Positions 1 through 11,141 of a DNA stretch of 64,000 bases are shown here, piece by piece (the stretch's first letter is position 1; each line of letters opens with the position of its first letter). Source of the DNA: Magicicada septendecula (lineage: Eukaryota; Arthropoda; Insecta; Hemiptera; Cicadidae). The notes under the pieces were generated by a model. That model made no database searches. It was not told the DNA's origin and worked only from the letters and a program-made list of their open reading frames with translations. The stretch spans positions 436,027,080 through 436,091,079 of the forward strand of contig CM068373.1 of the NCBI GenBank assembly GCA_034769895.1, read 5' to 3'. Position numbers and translations under genes: made by a program.

Positions 1-381
1 TGAGATGTATATTAATGGGCGTTCAAACTATACTGACGAAGAAAGGGTAAATAGAGTCAAAATAGTTAAACTAGAGATAGAATTCACTACGTGATCTTGT
101 AAACGAATGGGTAGTCTGTGTGGGTAAATTTTGTTTTTATTATTCGGAATACTTATTTGTATAAGCTTTGAAATCTTTATTATTTGGTACTGTGAATATA
201 GTGTCTTTGAACTGTTATGGTATACGTTTACTGTTATCACTTCCCGCAACCACAACCACAGAGTAGATAAACACTCGACAGACAGTTATTAGTGTCGCAG
301 TTGTTTAATCAGCTTTCTTATATTTCTATTGTAAAACGTGCAATATTATAAATAAAAATTGAACCTGGAAAAAAGGTAATT
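1..381 (+). other. Leader of the errantivirus-like element, non-coding
   Basis: AT-rich sequence upstream of gag with no supported reading frame. It would lie between the missing 5' LTR and gag. I could not identify a primer-binding site here. Confidence 0.5.
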
Positions 382-413
382 ATGACAACCCAACAGCTGC
401 TAGTGTTAGCGGC

Positions 414-1289
414 ATGCTTAGAGACCTTACTGTTTCTAATCTCATAGAGAATTGGTCAGGAGACGGCCCTGTAACTGTAACAGAATTCTTTAACAAAATA
501 GATCGTGCAGCTAAATCAGGTAGTTGGACGGATACGGATAAATTTACAGTCACTGTACTTAAGCTGACCGGATCAGCCGCATTATATCTAAACAGTAATG
601 AAGAAGCTACTCGTGACGATACGACGTACCAGCGGTTCCGAGAGATATTTATTGAATGCTTTAAAATAAAGCACCTTGATCAGTTTCACTATAACGCTTT
701 GCAAAATGCGACCCAGTATAAACATGAGACCCCTGAGCAATTTGCAGACAGATGCAGATGTTTATGTTCATGAACGATCAGACAAGTACCCGAGCCTATG
801 TTAGCTGCCTATATTAATGGTCTTCAGGGAGTAGTGGGGAAACAAGTTAGATACCGTATGCCATCAACTCTTACCGAGGCTAGACAAATAGCTACAATGG
901 TAGCTGAAGTCGAGGCTGTAGAAGCACGGAAATCACATAACAAAGAAAGAAACCTTTTCGCCATTTGCTTTAACTGTAAGAAACTGGGACATTTTGCAAA
1001 GAATTATCGTCAGCATAAGCAATTAGTGAATAACGATGGGTTTAGAAAACAGAAAAGTAGTAAGGTTACTAACAGTTATAGTAATAAAAGTAATAATAAT
1101 AATAAGAATAGTAGTCCTAATAATAATAATAATAATACTAACCGATGGGAAATGACCGGCAATAAAGATGACAATCGTGTACGATATGCATCCCACAAGC
1201 CAGGACATTTCGCTAGAGATTGTAAATTGAAACGGGCACACCCAAATGAAGCGGGTTCATCAGGAAACGACACTGGACTGTCGAACTAG
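414..1289 (+). pseudogene. gag: gag relic with two zinc-knuckle-like motifs
   Basis: Nucleocapsid and capsid polyprotein of the errantivirus-like element. The first part (414-773) resembles a gypsy Gag N-terminal and capsid region. An in-frame TGA at 771-773 breaks it, and the same frame resumes and runs to 1289. A CCHC-like knuckle (CFNCKKLGHFAKNY) lies at about 964-1008, with its last Cys replaced by Tyr. A second (CYASHKPGHFARDC-like, with the order disturbed) lies at about 1186-1222. An Asn-rich linker encoded by TAA-type repeats separates them. The ATG at 414 is the first in frame. An ATG at 382 is in another frame, so the true start may have been lost to an indel. Non-functional. Confidence 0.8.
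1072..1140 (+). repeat. Imperfect TAA trinucleotide repeat in gag
   Basis: Runs of (AAT)n encode a stretch of asparagines between the two zinc knuckles. Expansion within the linker would leave the frame intact. Confidence 0.75.
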
Positions 1290-1349
1290 AGTCCCAAGGG
1301 AATCAAGAGGTTTTCGTCCACCATAAATTCAGTAATGTTAGAACTCAAA

Positions 1350-1658
1350 ATCCTCAATACCAAGTGACCGATGTAATGTGTGAAGAATTAGATGACCAAA
1401 ATCAAATGTTAATTGATATTACAGTAGGACGAAAGGCCTGCAGATTTGTATTAGATACCGATGCAATTATATCTGTTTTAAAACCTGGCATTAGTCAAAA
1501 GAAAATTTTGTGAGAGTAGTATAATTGCGAGAGGAGCAACAAGTGATAAACTTAAAATGTACGGAGTACTAAAGTTGTAACGGGGCTAAATGGGGTAACA
1601 CCATGTTTGTTAACCACCCTGTAGATAAGGAGTATTAATGCACACTTTGTAGCTTAAT
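1350..1658 (+). pseudogene. Retroelement aspartic protease relic, 5' part
   Basis: Aspartic protease that would process Gag-Pol. The active-site segment reads LDTDAIISVLKP at about 1450-1485, against the family LDTGAS/T pattern. The catalytic Asp is present, but the conserved Gly is replaced by Asp, so it should be inactive. A stop follows at about 1510 and the frame then decays. The reading frame is split by about 1.1 kb of foreign sequence and resumes at about 2760 (VVADIKTRYDGLIGVDLM). Confidence 0.7.
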
Positions 1659-2739
1659 CGGTACCAGGTCGTACCAGTCGCGGCTGGAATTTTAGCAGAG
1701 GACGAGGAAGGTCATGGGAAAAAATACTTAGACTCCAACGCAAAGTTCACCACGCGGTAAATGCGAAACGTTTCCGCCAACACAATAAACCAATCAAAAA
1801 TTATAATGAGACCTGCTTCCGGCTGTTGACCACGAAGCAGACGAACGCAGAGAGATGCCTAGCCATCTTGGACGAGTCAGTCGTCGAGATTCACTCCAAC
1901 TGCGCGGTTGTGTAAAAAGAGTACTCTACTAAATTAAGGTCGGCCGACAAAAATGTTGTTTTAATTAATGTGATTTAACTCAAAATAACAGTACAACAAA
2001 TAATAATGAACAATCCGTAACAGTGTCACAATTCAACAGTTTCTAACCGAGTCTCGGAGTGTTAAACAGCACGGCGTGAAGTCGTAGTGATGATACAACA
2101 CAAAGGAGGGCAGCGAATGTTAAGTATCGACTGACTTTCAGCTACTATCAATTTTCCTTTTTTCTGAAACAATGTAACGTAAATCAATTAGAATGAGATC
2201 TCGAAATTAAGGGGGTTTAGAGAGAGAGAGACAGTTAGAAATACTGGTTTGTCTATAGAAAGTATAGTCATAAAAACTAGTTACATAAGATAATGTTTTC
2301 AAATTATTGGTAGATAAAAAATTGTGAGATTTAAATTTTGGGGTGACGCAACATCATCATGTTGTCCAACCACTTGTAAAATAAAACGAAATTTTAAAAG
2401 TAGAAAGAAAGTAATTTTTCAATAAAAGAAACTATTATTTGATTTAGCGATATCAATGCGTTAGCTTAGTTATTTCGCCCTAACCATTACCTGTGCTTTG
2501 TGCTAAAAACTCGTCTAACGACTCTTGGAATTTTCTGAGATCAAGGAAGTCAGGTAACAAAATTTATCCAAGTTTCTAAGGGAAAGTGTCGACAAGGTTT
2601 ATATATTAGCCTGAATTAATATATTGGCGGCCCTGAAAGTTTCTGGTGTTTGAAGGTAAGTTACAAGATAGAGATCGCAAGACAGGTAAAAATTCTGGCG
2701 TATTAAGTTTATAAAAGTGCTTATAACATTACAAAGTAG
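1659..2739. mobile_element. Unclassified insertion in the protease region
   Basis: About 1.08 kb with no coding capacity and no similarity I recognise separates the two halves of the protease/pol frame. The heptamer GCTTAAT at 1652-1658 recurs at 2740-2746 and may be the target-site duplication. Clear terminal inverted repeats are not visible. A solo LTR or a non-autonomous DNA element are both possible. Confidence 0.45.
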
Positions 2740-2759
2740 GCTTAATGGTCGGTAATAAT

Positions 2760-4870
2760 TGTAGAGTATAATTATCATGATTTTGTTGTAGCTGATATTA
2801 AAACGAGGTATGACGGATTAATAGGTGTAGATTTAATGAAAAAACTAGGAATGAGAATTGACTTCTCCACAGAGAATGTGTATGTTGCCAATAACATAAT
2901 TAGTGTAAGCGTAAGCGATACGATAGGGACTAAATCACTAGGTACAGGTGAGGAAGAGCCTGGCCAGCTCACTGGTTCTTCACCTATTACTGCTATTATC
3001 AGTAACGCTCTAACTTTGAACAGTAACGAGAGTATATGTAATGTAGTTACGTGTGAGAATTACTCCATCCCGCCTATGTCCGAGATGCTTCTTCGGGGAC
3101 GTCTGAATATGGTAGCATCTGAATTAAGTGCGCGAAACGGTAGAAACAATATTGATAGAACCAGTATTGGTAAAACTGTATTGGTAGAACCAGTGGAACT
3201 TAGTGTTCACGGGCTACGAGTTGCCTGAGTAATAAGTAATGTTTCAGTAGATCAGACTGAAAAGGTTAATCAGAAATCCGTGATAATGAAGTTGATAAAT
3301 TTCAGTATGGAAAAGTTGGACGTTCCTAATAATAGTGTTCTTGGGGTAGCTGAGACGTTTGAAATAGACGAGACGTTTGATGAGGAACCCATAGCTTTGA
3401 GGAAGAAACAGAGTAAGATAATTAATGTTGTAAAAAGTGAGAGTCAGTGCGGATATAGTAAAATAGATAAAGAGATTAGAGATAAATTAGTGCATTTGAG
3501 TAAAATGGATTTTCAGATTTTGTGGCCTGTATTGCGGAAATATATGCATTTATTTGCGGAACCTGTAGAGAATATAGGTTTTAGTAGTGATACTAGAAGT
3601 AAGATAGAGACGGGAGATAACCCGCCTGTTAGAAAGAATCGTTATAGATTGCCACATGCTCTAAAACCTGTTGTTGATGAGAAAATTAGAGATATGTTAA
3701 AGAAGAAAATAATGCGTCCACCAAACTCTCCGTGGTCGAGTCCTGTAGTCATAGTGAATAAACGAAGTCCTGACGAGAGCCCGAAATATAGATTTTGTGT
3801 TGACTATCGAGCATTAAACTCTGTTATGAACGGAGATGCGTACCCCTTACCTAATATATCCGAAACATTGGATACATTGAACAGGAGCATACTTTTTACT
3901 ACCTTAGAATTATGTAGTGGTTTTCACCAAGTGAGTGTAGAACCGGCAGACATAGAGAAAACTGCGTTTACAATACCTGGTCACCATTACGAGTTCATTA
4001 AAATGCCATTTGTGTTGTGTAATGCCCCTGCAACATTTCAAAGATTAATGGATAATATACTTATGGGAATTAAGAGAGTAGAGGCATTAGTGTACTTAGA
4101 CGATATTATTATTTACAGTAGTAGTGTTGAACAACATGCTAAGAGATTAGATATGGTATTCCAGAGGTTAGAAGAAGCTAATTTGTATATTCAGCTGTCC
4201 AAAAGTAATTTTGCTGTAACAGAGGTAGAATATTTAGGCCATATTGTAAGCGACAAAGGAATAAGACCAGACCCTAAAAAGATTTCAGCCATAGTTAACT
4301 ATCCTCGACCTAAATCTGTACGTGACATTCAAGCCTTCCTAGGCTTAGTTGGGTACTACCATAGGTTTATTAAACATTTTGCTGATATAACTAAACCTCT
4401 AACTGAATTAATAAAGAAGGCTACAGACTTTGTTTGGAATAATTCTCAAGAAGAAGAGTTTTAAAACGTTAACTACCGCCTTATGTGAAGAGCCTGTCTT
4501 AAAATACCCTGATTTCACCAAACCTTTTATTTTAAGCACCGACGCTTCAGTAGGTGCAGTAGGAGCTGTTTTGTCCCAAGAATATAACGGACATGAACAT
4601 CCTGTAGCATATGCTAGCCACCAGCTTAATAAAGCTGAAAGGAATTATGGCACGACAGAGAGGGAGCTTCTTGCCTAGTATGGGCTACCAAGTATTTTAG
4701 ATGTGACCTCTATGGTAGACGTTTGTAGCTATTACAGACCATGCAGCGCTAAGATGGCTTCTTAATTTGAAAGATCCATCATCGTGACTTACACGTTGGG
4801 CTCGTAGATTATCTGAATTTGATTACGCAGATTTACACAAGCCTGGCAAGAAACACTTAAACAACGACGC
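2760..4870 (+). pseudogene. pol: pol: reverse transcriptase and RNase H
   Basis: Ty3/gypsy RT. The frame opens with the protease tail (LIGVDLMKKLG), has an in-frame TGA at 3226-3228, then gives a long clean RT stretch from 3280 to 4464. RT landmarks are RFCVDYRALNSV (about 3790-3825), LELCSGFHQV (canonical Asp replaced by Glu), the catalytic VYLDDIIIYS (about 4090-4120), LGHIVSDKGIRPDP, and the gypsy hallmark FLGLVGYYHRFI. A one-base shift near 4440-4460 leads to RNase H: STDASVGAVGAVL, then AITDHAALRWLL at about 4725-4765, and a stop at 4676-4678. The tail reads through several further lesions to about 4870. Reverse transcription would have been its role; this copy cannot make an intact enzyme. 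Confidence 0.88.
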
Positions 4871-4883
4871 ATTAAATAGACAT

Positions 4884-6090
4884 GTGAACGTTGTAGCCAT
4901 ACCTTTGGTATCTAAATATGACATACTTAGGAAACAACTGAATGACAAGTTTTGCCAGCAGCAAAAACAAAACCTTAATAATGCTTATAAAGTGACTGAA
5001 GATGGATTATTTTATAATACTGAGTTTGAACAACCCCGCATAATTTTATACCCAGGGCATTGGTTACACAAGTCATATCACAACATCATGATACTATATT
5101 TTCTGGTCACCAAGGCATTAAAAAGACCATAGGTATTATTAAAGAAAGATATTTCTGGCCCACTTTAGTAAAAGATGTGACAGAATACGTAGGAGCGTGT
5201 GTATCTTGTAGTCAGAGAAAATCCAGAAAATAGGTAAGAGCAGCGTTAGCAAAATTCCCCGCAGTCGCAGAACCCTTTGAATTTGTTTCAATGGACATTG
5301 TAGGTCCACTTCCCTTGAGTAACAGAGGCAATAAGTATTTGTTAACTTTTACTGATTATATGACTCGTTACTGTGAAGCAATCCCCATTCCAAATCAAAC
5401 AGCTGAGATTATTGCACAAGAATTTGTTCACAAAATAATAACGCGTTATGGTGTCCCGAAACGTTTATTAACCGACCAGGGTCGTAATTTTATTTCGTTA
5501 TTATTCAAAGGAGTATGCACTTTGTTAGGAATTATAAAACTTCAAACCACCCCTTATCACCCACAGTCCAACGGCCTAATTGAGAGATTGCATAAGACTT
5601 TAGCAGATGTGATTTCCCATTAAGTTTCGCCCGATGGTAAAAATTGGGATGAGATTGTCCCTTTTGCATTAATGGCATACAGGAGTGCACCTCATGTTGC
5701 CACTGGATTTAGTCCACATATGTTATTATTTGGGCAAGAAGTGAAATTACCAGAAGCTGATGATCTAGCCTTAGAACCTGAAGTTGATGATAGTACACAA
5801 TTTGAACTTGATTGTTTAGTAGAAAAACTTAGACGAGTTAGAGAAATAGCAATACATAATTCTGAAAACAGCAAAGAACAAAATAAGAAATATTATGATG
5901 AGAAATGTAAATTATAACCGTATAAAACAGGTGGCTACGTCTATTTATATGATCCAACCGTAAAGAGAGGACCGCGAAAGAAATCTGGAAAAAGTTGGAA
6001 AGGACCTTATAAAGTAATAGAGGTGTTAAATGAATTAAATTATAAAATTCGCACAAATAAGGGAGAAAGCGTTGTACATTATAATTGACT
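4884..6090 (+). pseudogene. pol: integrase with GPY/F-like C-terminal module
   Basis: Ty3/gypsy integrase. The HHCC zinc-binding segment spans about 5075-5215 (SGHQGIKKT through CVSCSQRK). The catalytic triad is visible: Asp in MDIVGPLP (about 5291), Asp in LTDQGRNF (about 5478) and Glu in NGLIERLHKTL (about 5580), giving DD35E-type spacing. In-frame stops occur at 5231-5233, 5621-5623 and 5915-5917, and a frameshift lies near 5090-5100. The C-terminal KGPYKVIEVLNELNYKIRT at about 5997-6055 fits the GPY/F module found in Ty3 integrases. Broken. Confidence 0.85.
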
Positions 6091-6099
6091 GAAGCCGAG

Positions 6100-6445
6100 C
6101 AAAGCCAGTGGCGGAAGTGCAAACCGCATTCGCCGACCCAGACAATCAACGCAGTTAGATAACAGCACTTCAAACATTGACCCTGAATTCAACAGCACAG
6201 CTGATACTCCCGCCTGTGTTAATGAAAGTAATCAATCGTCTGTACTCATGTTACCTCCTCCTCCGATAATAAACTTAGCGGATGACGTTGATAGCGATCT
6301 TACTGACAAAGAACAAGATGAGTTCTCAGAGAGAGAGGATGCTGAACTGAACGAACGAACAGATGCAGATGATACCACAATAGGTGCAGGAGCTCAGGTA
6401 GACTTAAATGATAAAGACTGGAAACACCTCAGACGGTTAGAGTAA
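6100..6445 (+). pseudogene. Acidic C-terminal tail of pol
   Basis: Follows the integrase GPY/F module. It has a basic patch (NRIRRPRQSTQ), then a Ser/Asn-rich and strongly acidic stretch (DDVDSDLTDKEQDEF). It ends at TAA 6443-6445. Some gypsy-group Pol proteins have tails of this composition. It could also be a spacer before env. Confidence 0.5.
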
Positions 6446-7837
6446 GAGATGCCGCACAGAGCCAGTATAACTTACGGCTGCATGAAAACATAATACCACC
6501 TCGTAGGAATTTAGAGTAGAGAAGAAAAGAAATCGGTATATGTCCTTAAGGAAGTCTGACTTAATTGTGTAATTTTACAGATTTGCTGTTATATGGTGAA
6601 GCAACCAGCCTTACAGGCAGAGAACGATCTATCTCACAGATAGCCAACAATTCATGCTTGGAATGCACAGATCCTTCCCGACCACAGGAATGTAATCTAG
6701 ACAAAGGACTTGTGTTTATAAAAGAAAGAGATAGACTATCCTATTAACAACAGATACTTGGACTATCGTAATTTCTATAAGCATGGTATAACGTTAAGCA
6801 TTTCTATAAAATTATGATAACGTTATAGCAAAGATAAGCACCTTACTTGATTACCTAGAGACCCAACAAAACAATACCCAAGTGAATTCCTTGATTCCAT
6901 ACTATGAAATATCCCAGTTAAAAACAAACTTGAAGAATACCCAGAAACAAGTATCTACTTTAAAGTTTGTTACCCACTAGTAGAGAGAAAAGAGGTTTAA
7001 TTAATGGGTTGGGAACTGTTTTTAAATTTTTGTTTGGTACACTAGACGATGATGATTATGAGACTTTAAACTCGAAATTAGATTCATTCGAAAATGGAGA
7101 TGATTCTGTAATTCACGTAGAGTCCAATCGACTCTCTTATATGAAAAAAGTAACCACTGAAGTGGAAAGTCACTCAAAAGCTATACAATTATTGGTAAAG
7201 ACTTTGAAAACAACTGCTCAAGTGATAATTGCTATAAATTTTACTATATGGACTGAGATTGAACAAGCAAAAGGACGAATAGAGTATCAGTCAAAGATTT
7301 CTTCTTTATTTAGAGAAATTGAAGTAACTTTAAATCTAGTAGATACACAATTAGTGCAGATGCAAGAGGCATTAGATATAACTTCAACTGAATACTTAAG
7401 CTCTTTGTTAGTTACACCTTCTAAACTGAATGAAGTTTTGAAAGAAGTAGTTAGTCAACTACCAGTTGGTATACCATTAGTAATAGACACTGAAATTGAT
7501 AAGATTTATAATTACTATAGAATATCTAAAGTTCACGCTATAGCTATTAAGAATGTAATTAGGTTAATAATAGAGATTCCTTTACAATCTGCTAGAAGCC
7601 AATTTGAACTATTTGTTGTAAAACTGCTGCCATATTATGATAAATCACTGGCTCAATTTGTAACAGTGCATAGTGATTCAGTGTATCTTGCTGTATCTAA
7701 AAGTAGATTGAACTGTGATGTTAAGCTACGAACAATTGTTTCAGTTATCTTGTTGTTGCATCCTCTTCGTTCACTTATTAATTTAATAATATATATATAC
7801 TTTCACTTATGAACTTACTATTGTCACTTCCCAAACG

Positions 7838-7864
7838 TTTCAAGATGTTGTTTCTCTTCTTCAG
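7838..7864 (-). ncRNA. Hammerhead-ribozyme-like core, left PLE arm
   Basis: Reads CTGAAGA, a short AAGA/TCTT stem II, then GAAAC on the minus strand. This matches the CUGANGA...GAAA hammerhead core that PLE terminal repeats are known to carry. Stems I and III were not convincingly folded by eye. Confidence 0.45.
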
Positions 7865-8420
7865 TGGGTTGAGTACTAACTGTCGATTACAGAATAACCG
7901 TTATGGAATGGAGTGTGTTGTGGGGGTTGATGGTGGGAAGGGGTTGGCGCTGAGGTTCGAATTATGTGTGTGGATCAGTGTGTCAAATAGTGTATGTGAT
8001 TTGTAATGTATCTGTTCATTTAATATATTGTTTGGTTGTAGTGTGTGATATCTGTATATTTCAAATTGTTCAGCTGTGTTTAGTTTTCTACTTTTTGGTA
8101 AGTAGTGTAATATTTCCATGTTGTGTTCTATGTTTGTGTAGCTGTGGTTTTCGTTATGTAAATGTGTGGCAAATGTGGAATGTATGTAGTTTGTGGTGAG
8201 GGCTTTTAAATGTTCAGAAAACCTGGAAGAAAAAGATCTTCCCGTCTGGCCGATCGATATATTAAATGAACAGATACATTACAAATCACATACACTATTT
8301 GACACACTGATCCACACACATAATTCGAACCTCAGCGCCAACCCCTTCCCACCATCAACCCCCACCACACACTCCATTCCATAACGGTTATTCTGTAATC
8401 GACAGTTAGTACTCAACCCA

Positions 8421-8447
8421 CTGAAGAAGAGAAACAACATCTTGAAA
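8421..8447 (+). ncRNA. Hammerhead-ribozyme-like core, right PLE arm
   Basis: Plus-strand mirror copy of the core in the left arm: CTGAAGA at 8421-8427, AAGA/TCTT stem II, GAAA at 8444-8447. A GUA that could serve as the cleavage triplet lies downstream at about 8467. Confidence 0.45.
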
Positions 8448-9301
8448 CGTTTGGGAAGTGACAATAGTAAGTTCATAAGTGAAAGTATATATATATTATT
8501 AAATTGTTTCAGTGTATTAGATCACCGTACGGAATTTGTCCCCTCAGCATACCACTTGTACAAGCATCCGAGAGCAATAGTTGTGCCTTCGCCATGTTTA
8601 CTAGAGACGAAGCGCAGAGTCATTGATTGTTTAAAAGAGAAGTGGTGGTGAATTACAATAAACCTATAATGTATGCTGGAAGTAATGGCGATTTCTGGAT
8701 CTATAATATGACGAAGCCTACCCGAGTAATGCTTCAATGTTATACTTCACGCAATAGTTTGAGAGAAATAAGTCCACAAACGCAATTACTAAGCGGCACC
8801 GGAATTCTTCTGAATACTCGAAACTGTTATGTATATTCCAAATACTTCATGTTACTCCCACGATCAAAGGGAAAGACTTTCGCAAACATTCAAACAAATC
8901 ATGTGGTGATACCACCTATTCAAAATGTCTTAACGTTTTCTGAATTAAAAACATTCCAGCCAAGTAATGAAACTTCAACTGACAATCTCACAGCAAATAT
9001 ACAAGAAATTTTGAATAATGTATCTGACCCAGTTGATAATATCTCGATAACCGAGCTGCAAAGGAAGCTAGAGCTGATAAGAGCACAGCGTAAACAAAGC
9101 TTTACATCACTCTCATTCATAATAGTATTTCTGTTTATCTACTTCCTAACCACAAGTGTAGTAGCATTTGTTTGTGGCACATGTCACAACACAAAAATGC
9201 GGAAATTATGTACAAACACTCCAGCCACTTCTCACCCAGTGCAGCAGACGGAAGTCATCTATAAGGAACTCCAAGAGTTCGATTTGTACGTGGTCCAGTG
9301 A

Positions 9302-9832
9302 CTCCTGCTACTGGATCGTCATGACTGCTACTGGTACGCACTCACCCCGGCAACCCCCCCCCCAAGTTATCAATGATTACAACAACATGCTCACACAGTC
9401 ACACAGTAGTAAAAGTAGAAAACAAAAAGTAAACACAACTCTACGAAACTAGTGATACAGTAAAAATTTAGACGTAATATGCAATGGATAGTTAGATTAA
9501 GTGAATTTAACAGCAGATTAAAGGATTTTGCAAGATGAAGAGAAAAACCTTTTTTTTGTGTGTAAATGATTTCTTAGTCTAAATATAGCTTGTTTGATTA
9601 AATATATATGATATGGAAAGAACTACCTTATAAAAAAAAGACATATAGGTTGAAACTGAAAAATAAATTGAATAGATATGTGTGAAATAGATAAGATAAG
9701 AATAGTTTTAAGTTTATTTTGTTGTTTTACACTTAGATGTTTTATTTGTTTGTTTGTTTGTGTTACAACACTCAGGACACCAGGATGTTGGAAAAGCAAG
9801 GTACTCCGGTACCTTTTTTTTCCAAACTAGGG
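9302..9832 (+). other. Region between env and the 3' LTR
   Basis: No gene. It contains a C-run (about 9353-9363) and T-rich sequence. The purine-rich run AGGG just before the LTR start is a weak polypurine-tract candidate. Confidence 0.45.
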
Positions 9833-10368
9833 AGTAATGTAATAAGACACAAAGTTTTTCTATTTAATTTATTATAATTTCGGTATTAGATTTCTTTCTT
9901 TCTTTTATCATGAGTGTGAGATAACTTATTTAAATTTGTCTCGCTGTGGTCATATGTAAGTTGTTAGTAAAAACCACGAAAACCATAACTTCCTATATTC
10001 CCAAGCCAGTACAGGAGGAAAGGACCCTTTTAACCTTTTCACACATCACATCGCCTTGAGTGATGACCTCTCTCCTGATTGGTTTTCCGATGCTCCAGGA
10101 GGCCCAGTCCGAACCCTGTGACCTGGGCGTGGTCCCATACTAACCAATGTCTATAAACTACTCGTAACTACTGTATGGTGTGCTGCGTGTTGTAAGTACT
10201 GAAATGTAATTCTACAAGAGTGTTCAAAAGTGTTTCATGAGTATAATCTAAACATCAATTTTGCTAAATGTTAAATAAAGAAATTTTTATTGAAAAGCTA
10301 GACTCTGTAACCAATCATTTCACACAACCTACTCATGTTGCTGAATAATTTGTTGTTGATTCACCACT
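9833..10368 (+). repeat. 3' LTR of the errantivirus-like element
   Basis: Starts AGTAATG and ends CACCACT, giving the AGT...ACT termini usual for this group. It contains a TATA-like TATAAA at about 10152 and a polyadenylation signal AATAAA at 10273-10278. The start follows a short purine run. The right border is set by the switch to mariner sequence. Boundaries are inferred, because the 5' LTR is not available for comparison. Confidence 0.6.
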
Positions 10369-10581
10369 CGGTCACGACAAAATGAAGAGGTAATGGAAGC
10401 TGTAGAGGGGTATTTTACGGATCTTCCAGAATATTACTTCAAGACAGGGATTGAATTATTAGAGAAGCGTTGGACCAAGTGTATTGAATTTTAGGGAGAT
10501 TATATTGAAAAGTAATGTAATGTTTGTAACAATTAACTTGTTTTTACATTTCCATTCTGCGAACTTTTCAACTATCCCTCG
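10369..10581 (+). pseudogene. mariner transposase C-terminus and 3' terminal inverted repeat
   Basis: About 45 codons from 10381 read NEEVMEAVEGYFTDLPEYYF and then GIELLEKRWTKCIE, the closing motif of mariner transposases. A TAG replaces a codon near the end, before GDYIEK and a final stop. About 50 bp on, the sequence ends in GAACTTTTCAACTATCCCTC then GTA, matching the mariner TACGAGGG-type inverted repeat, with TA as half of the target duplication. The rest of the mariner is missing. The errantivirus LTR abuts it directly, so it was probably the insertion target. Confidence 0.75.
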
Positions 10582-10618
10582 TAAGTAACTACACACAACA
10601 AAAAATAGTCAACCTCTG

Positions 10619-10745
10619 ATGTCTTTCAATTACTGTCCCAAGTCTACGTTGGCCAAACAGAACAGGATTTCCACGCATGTGGAACAGTTCTTGCTAATTG
10701 AACACATCAGAGATATTAAAAACATATACCCAAATTCTAATTGTA

Positions 10746-10785
<40 letters not shown>

Positions 10786-10915
10786 TGCAACGTTACAAGT
10801 ATTTCAAAAATTCGCACAAATACATTACCATGTACTCAACGCAACTATGAAGTGTATTACACTGGCCAGGTCACAGGATTTTTTTTATTCTCGTTGCGTC
10901 AAGTATATGTAGTTG
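10619..10915 (+). pseudogene. Degraded PLE GIY-YIG endonuclease fragment
   Basis: One frame gives VYVGQTEQDFH (compare IYIGQTGRxF) and a neighbouring frame gives EHIRDIKNIYPNSN, both typical of GIY-YIG domains in PLEs. A CA repeat then interrupts it. A second YYTGQ-like stretch follows at about 10850. Frames are broken; only a relic. Confidence 0.5.
10747..10782 (+). repeat. (CA)18 microsatellite
   Basis: Uninterrupted CA dinucleotides inside the PLE relic. Confidence 0.97.
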
Positions 10916-11139
10916 CACAATAATTAAATAATTTTCAAAGAGGAATGAGATGTTGTTGACATGAAATAATTAATTAAAACCGTTTCAAAATAATCATTCT
11001 ATGATTTATTAATATTAATAGAAAATATGCAAATATTAAAAATTCGAATCTTAGATAAATAAAAATATTTTCTTTTATAAGTTTACACAAATACAATATA
11101 ACCTTCTATGCTGTTCATGACATATAAAATAAACAACCA
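10916..11139. other. AT-rich spacer, no gene seen
   Basis: Very AT-rich sequence with no reading frame or repeat that I can support. Confidence 0.6.
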
Positions 11140-11141
11140 TA

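Larger units (their letters stand above)
7746..8501. mobile_element. Penelope-like element, 5'-truncated, head-to-head inverted ends
   Basis: A 12-bp target-site duplication AATTGTTTCAGT lies at 7734-7745 and 8502-8513. The two ends are near-perfect inverted repeats of about 240 bp (7779-8024 against 8261-8507). Only the left end carries an extra tail of about 33 bp. The middle, read on the minus strand (about 8240 to 7830), encodes the C-terminal part of a PLE GIY-YIG endonuclease: the IGQTGRSFSSRFSEHL signature, then a His-rich segment. A single-sided extension and an inverted partial copy are known habits of Penelope insertions. Confidence 0.85.
6560..9301 (+). pseudogene. env: F-like envelope glycoprotein relic, interrupted by a PLE
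   Basis: Third ORF of the errantivirus-like element. In this family the product is a class I fusion glycoprotein related to baculovirus F proteins. Visible parts are a Cys-containing N-terminal fragment (6565-6747), a furin-type REKR site at about 6985 followed by a Gly/Phe-rich fusion-peptide-like segment, a long helical heptad-type region (7080-7400), and, past the PLE, a C-terminal ectodomain ending in a hydrophobic membrane anchor of about 23 residues at about 9110-9180 and a short cytoplasmic tail. A 756-bp Penelope-like insertion (7746-8501) splits it. Separate stops and frameshifts occur at about 6747-6960, 7700 and 8620. It cannot make protein. Confidence 0.82.
1..10368 (+). mobile_element. 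Errantivirus-like Ty3/gypsy element with env, 5' end outside window
   Basis: Gag, protease, RT, RNase H, integrase and a third, envelope-like reading frame follow one another on the plus strand and end in a 3' LTR. This order, plus the RXKR-type cleavage site and fusion-peptide-like start in the third frame, is the plan of insect errantiviruses (gypsy group). The 5' LTR is not in the window: nothing in the first 380 bases matches the 3' LTR. The copy is dead. It has in-frame stops in gag, pol and env, a frameshift at about 4440-4460, an insertion of about 1.1 kb in the protease and a 756-bp Penelope-like insertion in env. Its right end lies against a mariner 3' end, so it probably inserted into a mariner. 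Confidence 0.88.

Noticed and set aside
28..255. Minus-strand ORF in the errantivirus leader
   Set aside because: Low-complexity translation with no domain, in a non-coding leader.
2841..2972. Minus-strand frames opposite pol
   Set aside because: Shadow frames of the RT/protease coding strand.
7809..8476. Identical 65-residue ORFs on opposite strands
   Set aside because: They lie in the inverted arms of the PLE and are a by-product of the repeat, not genes.
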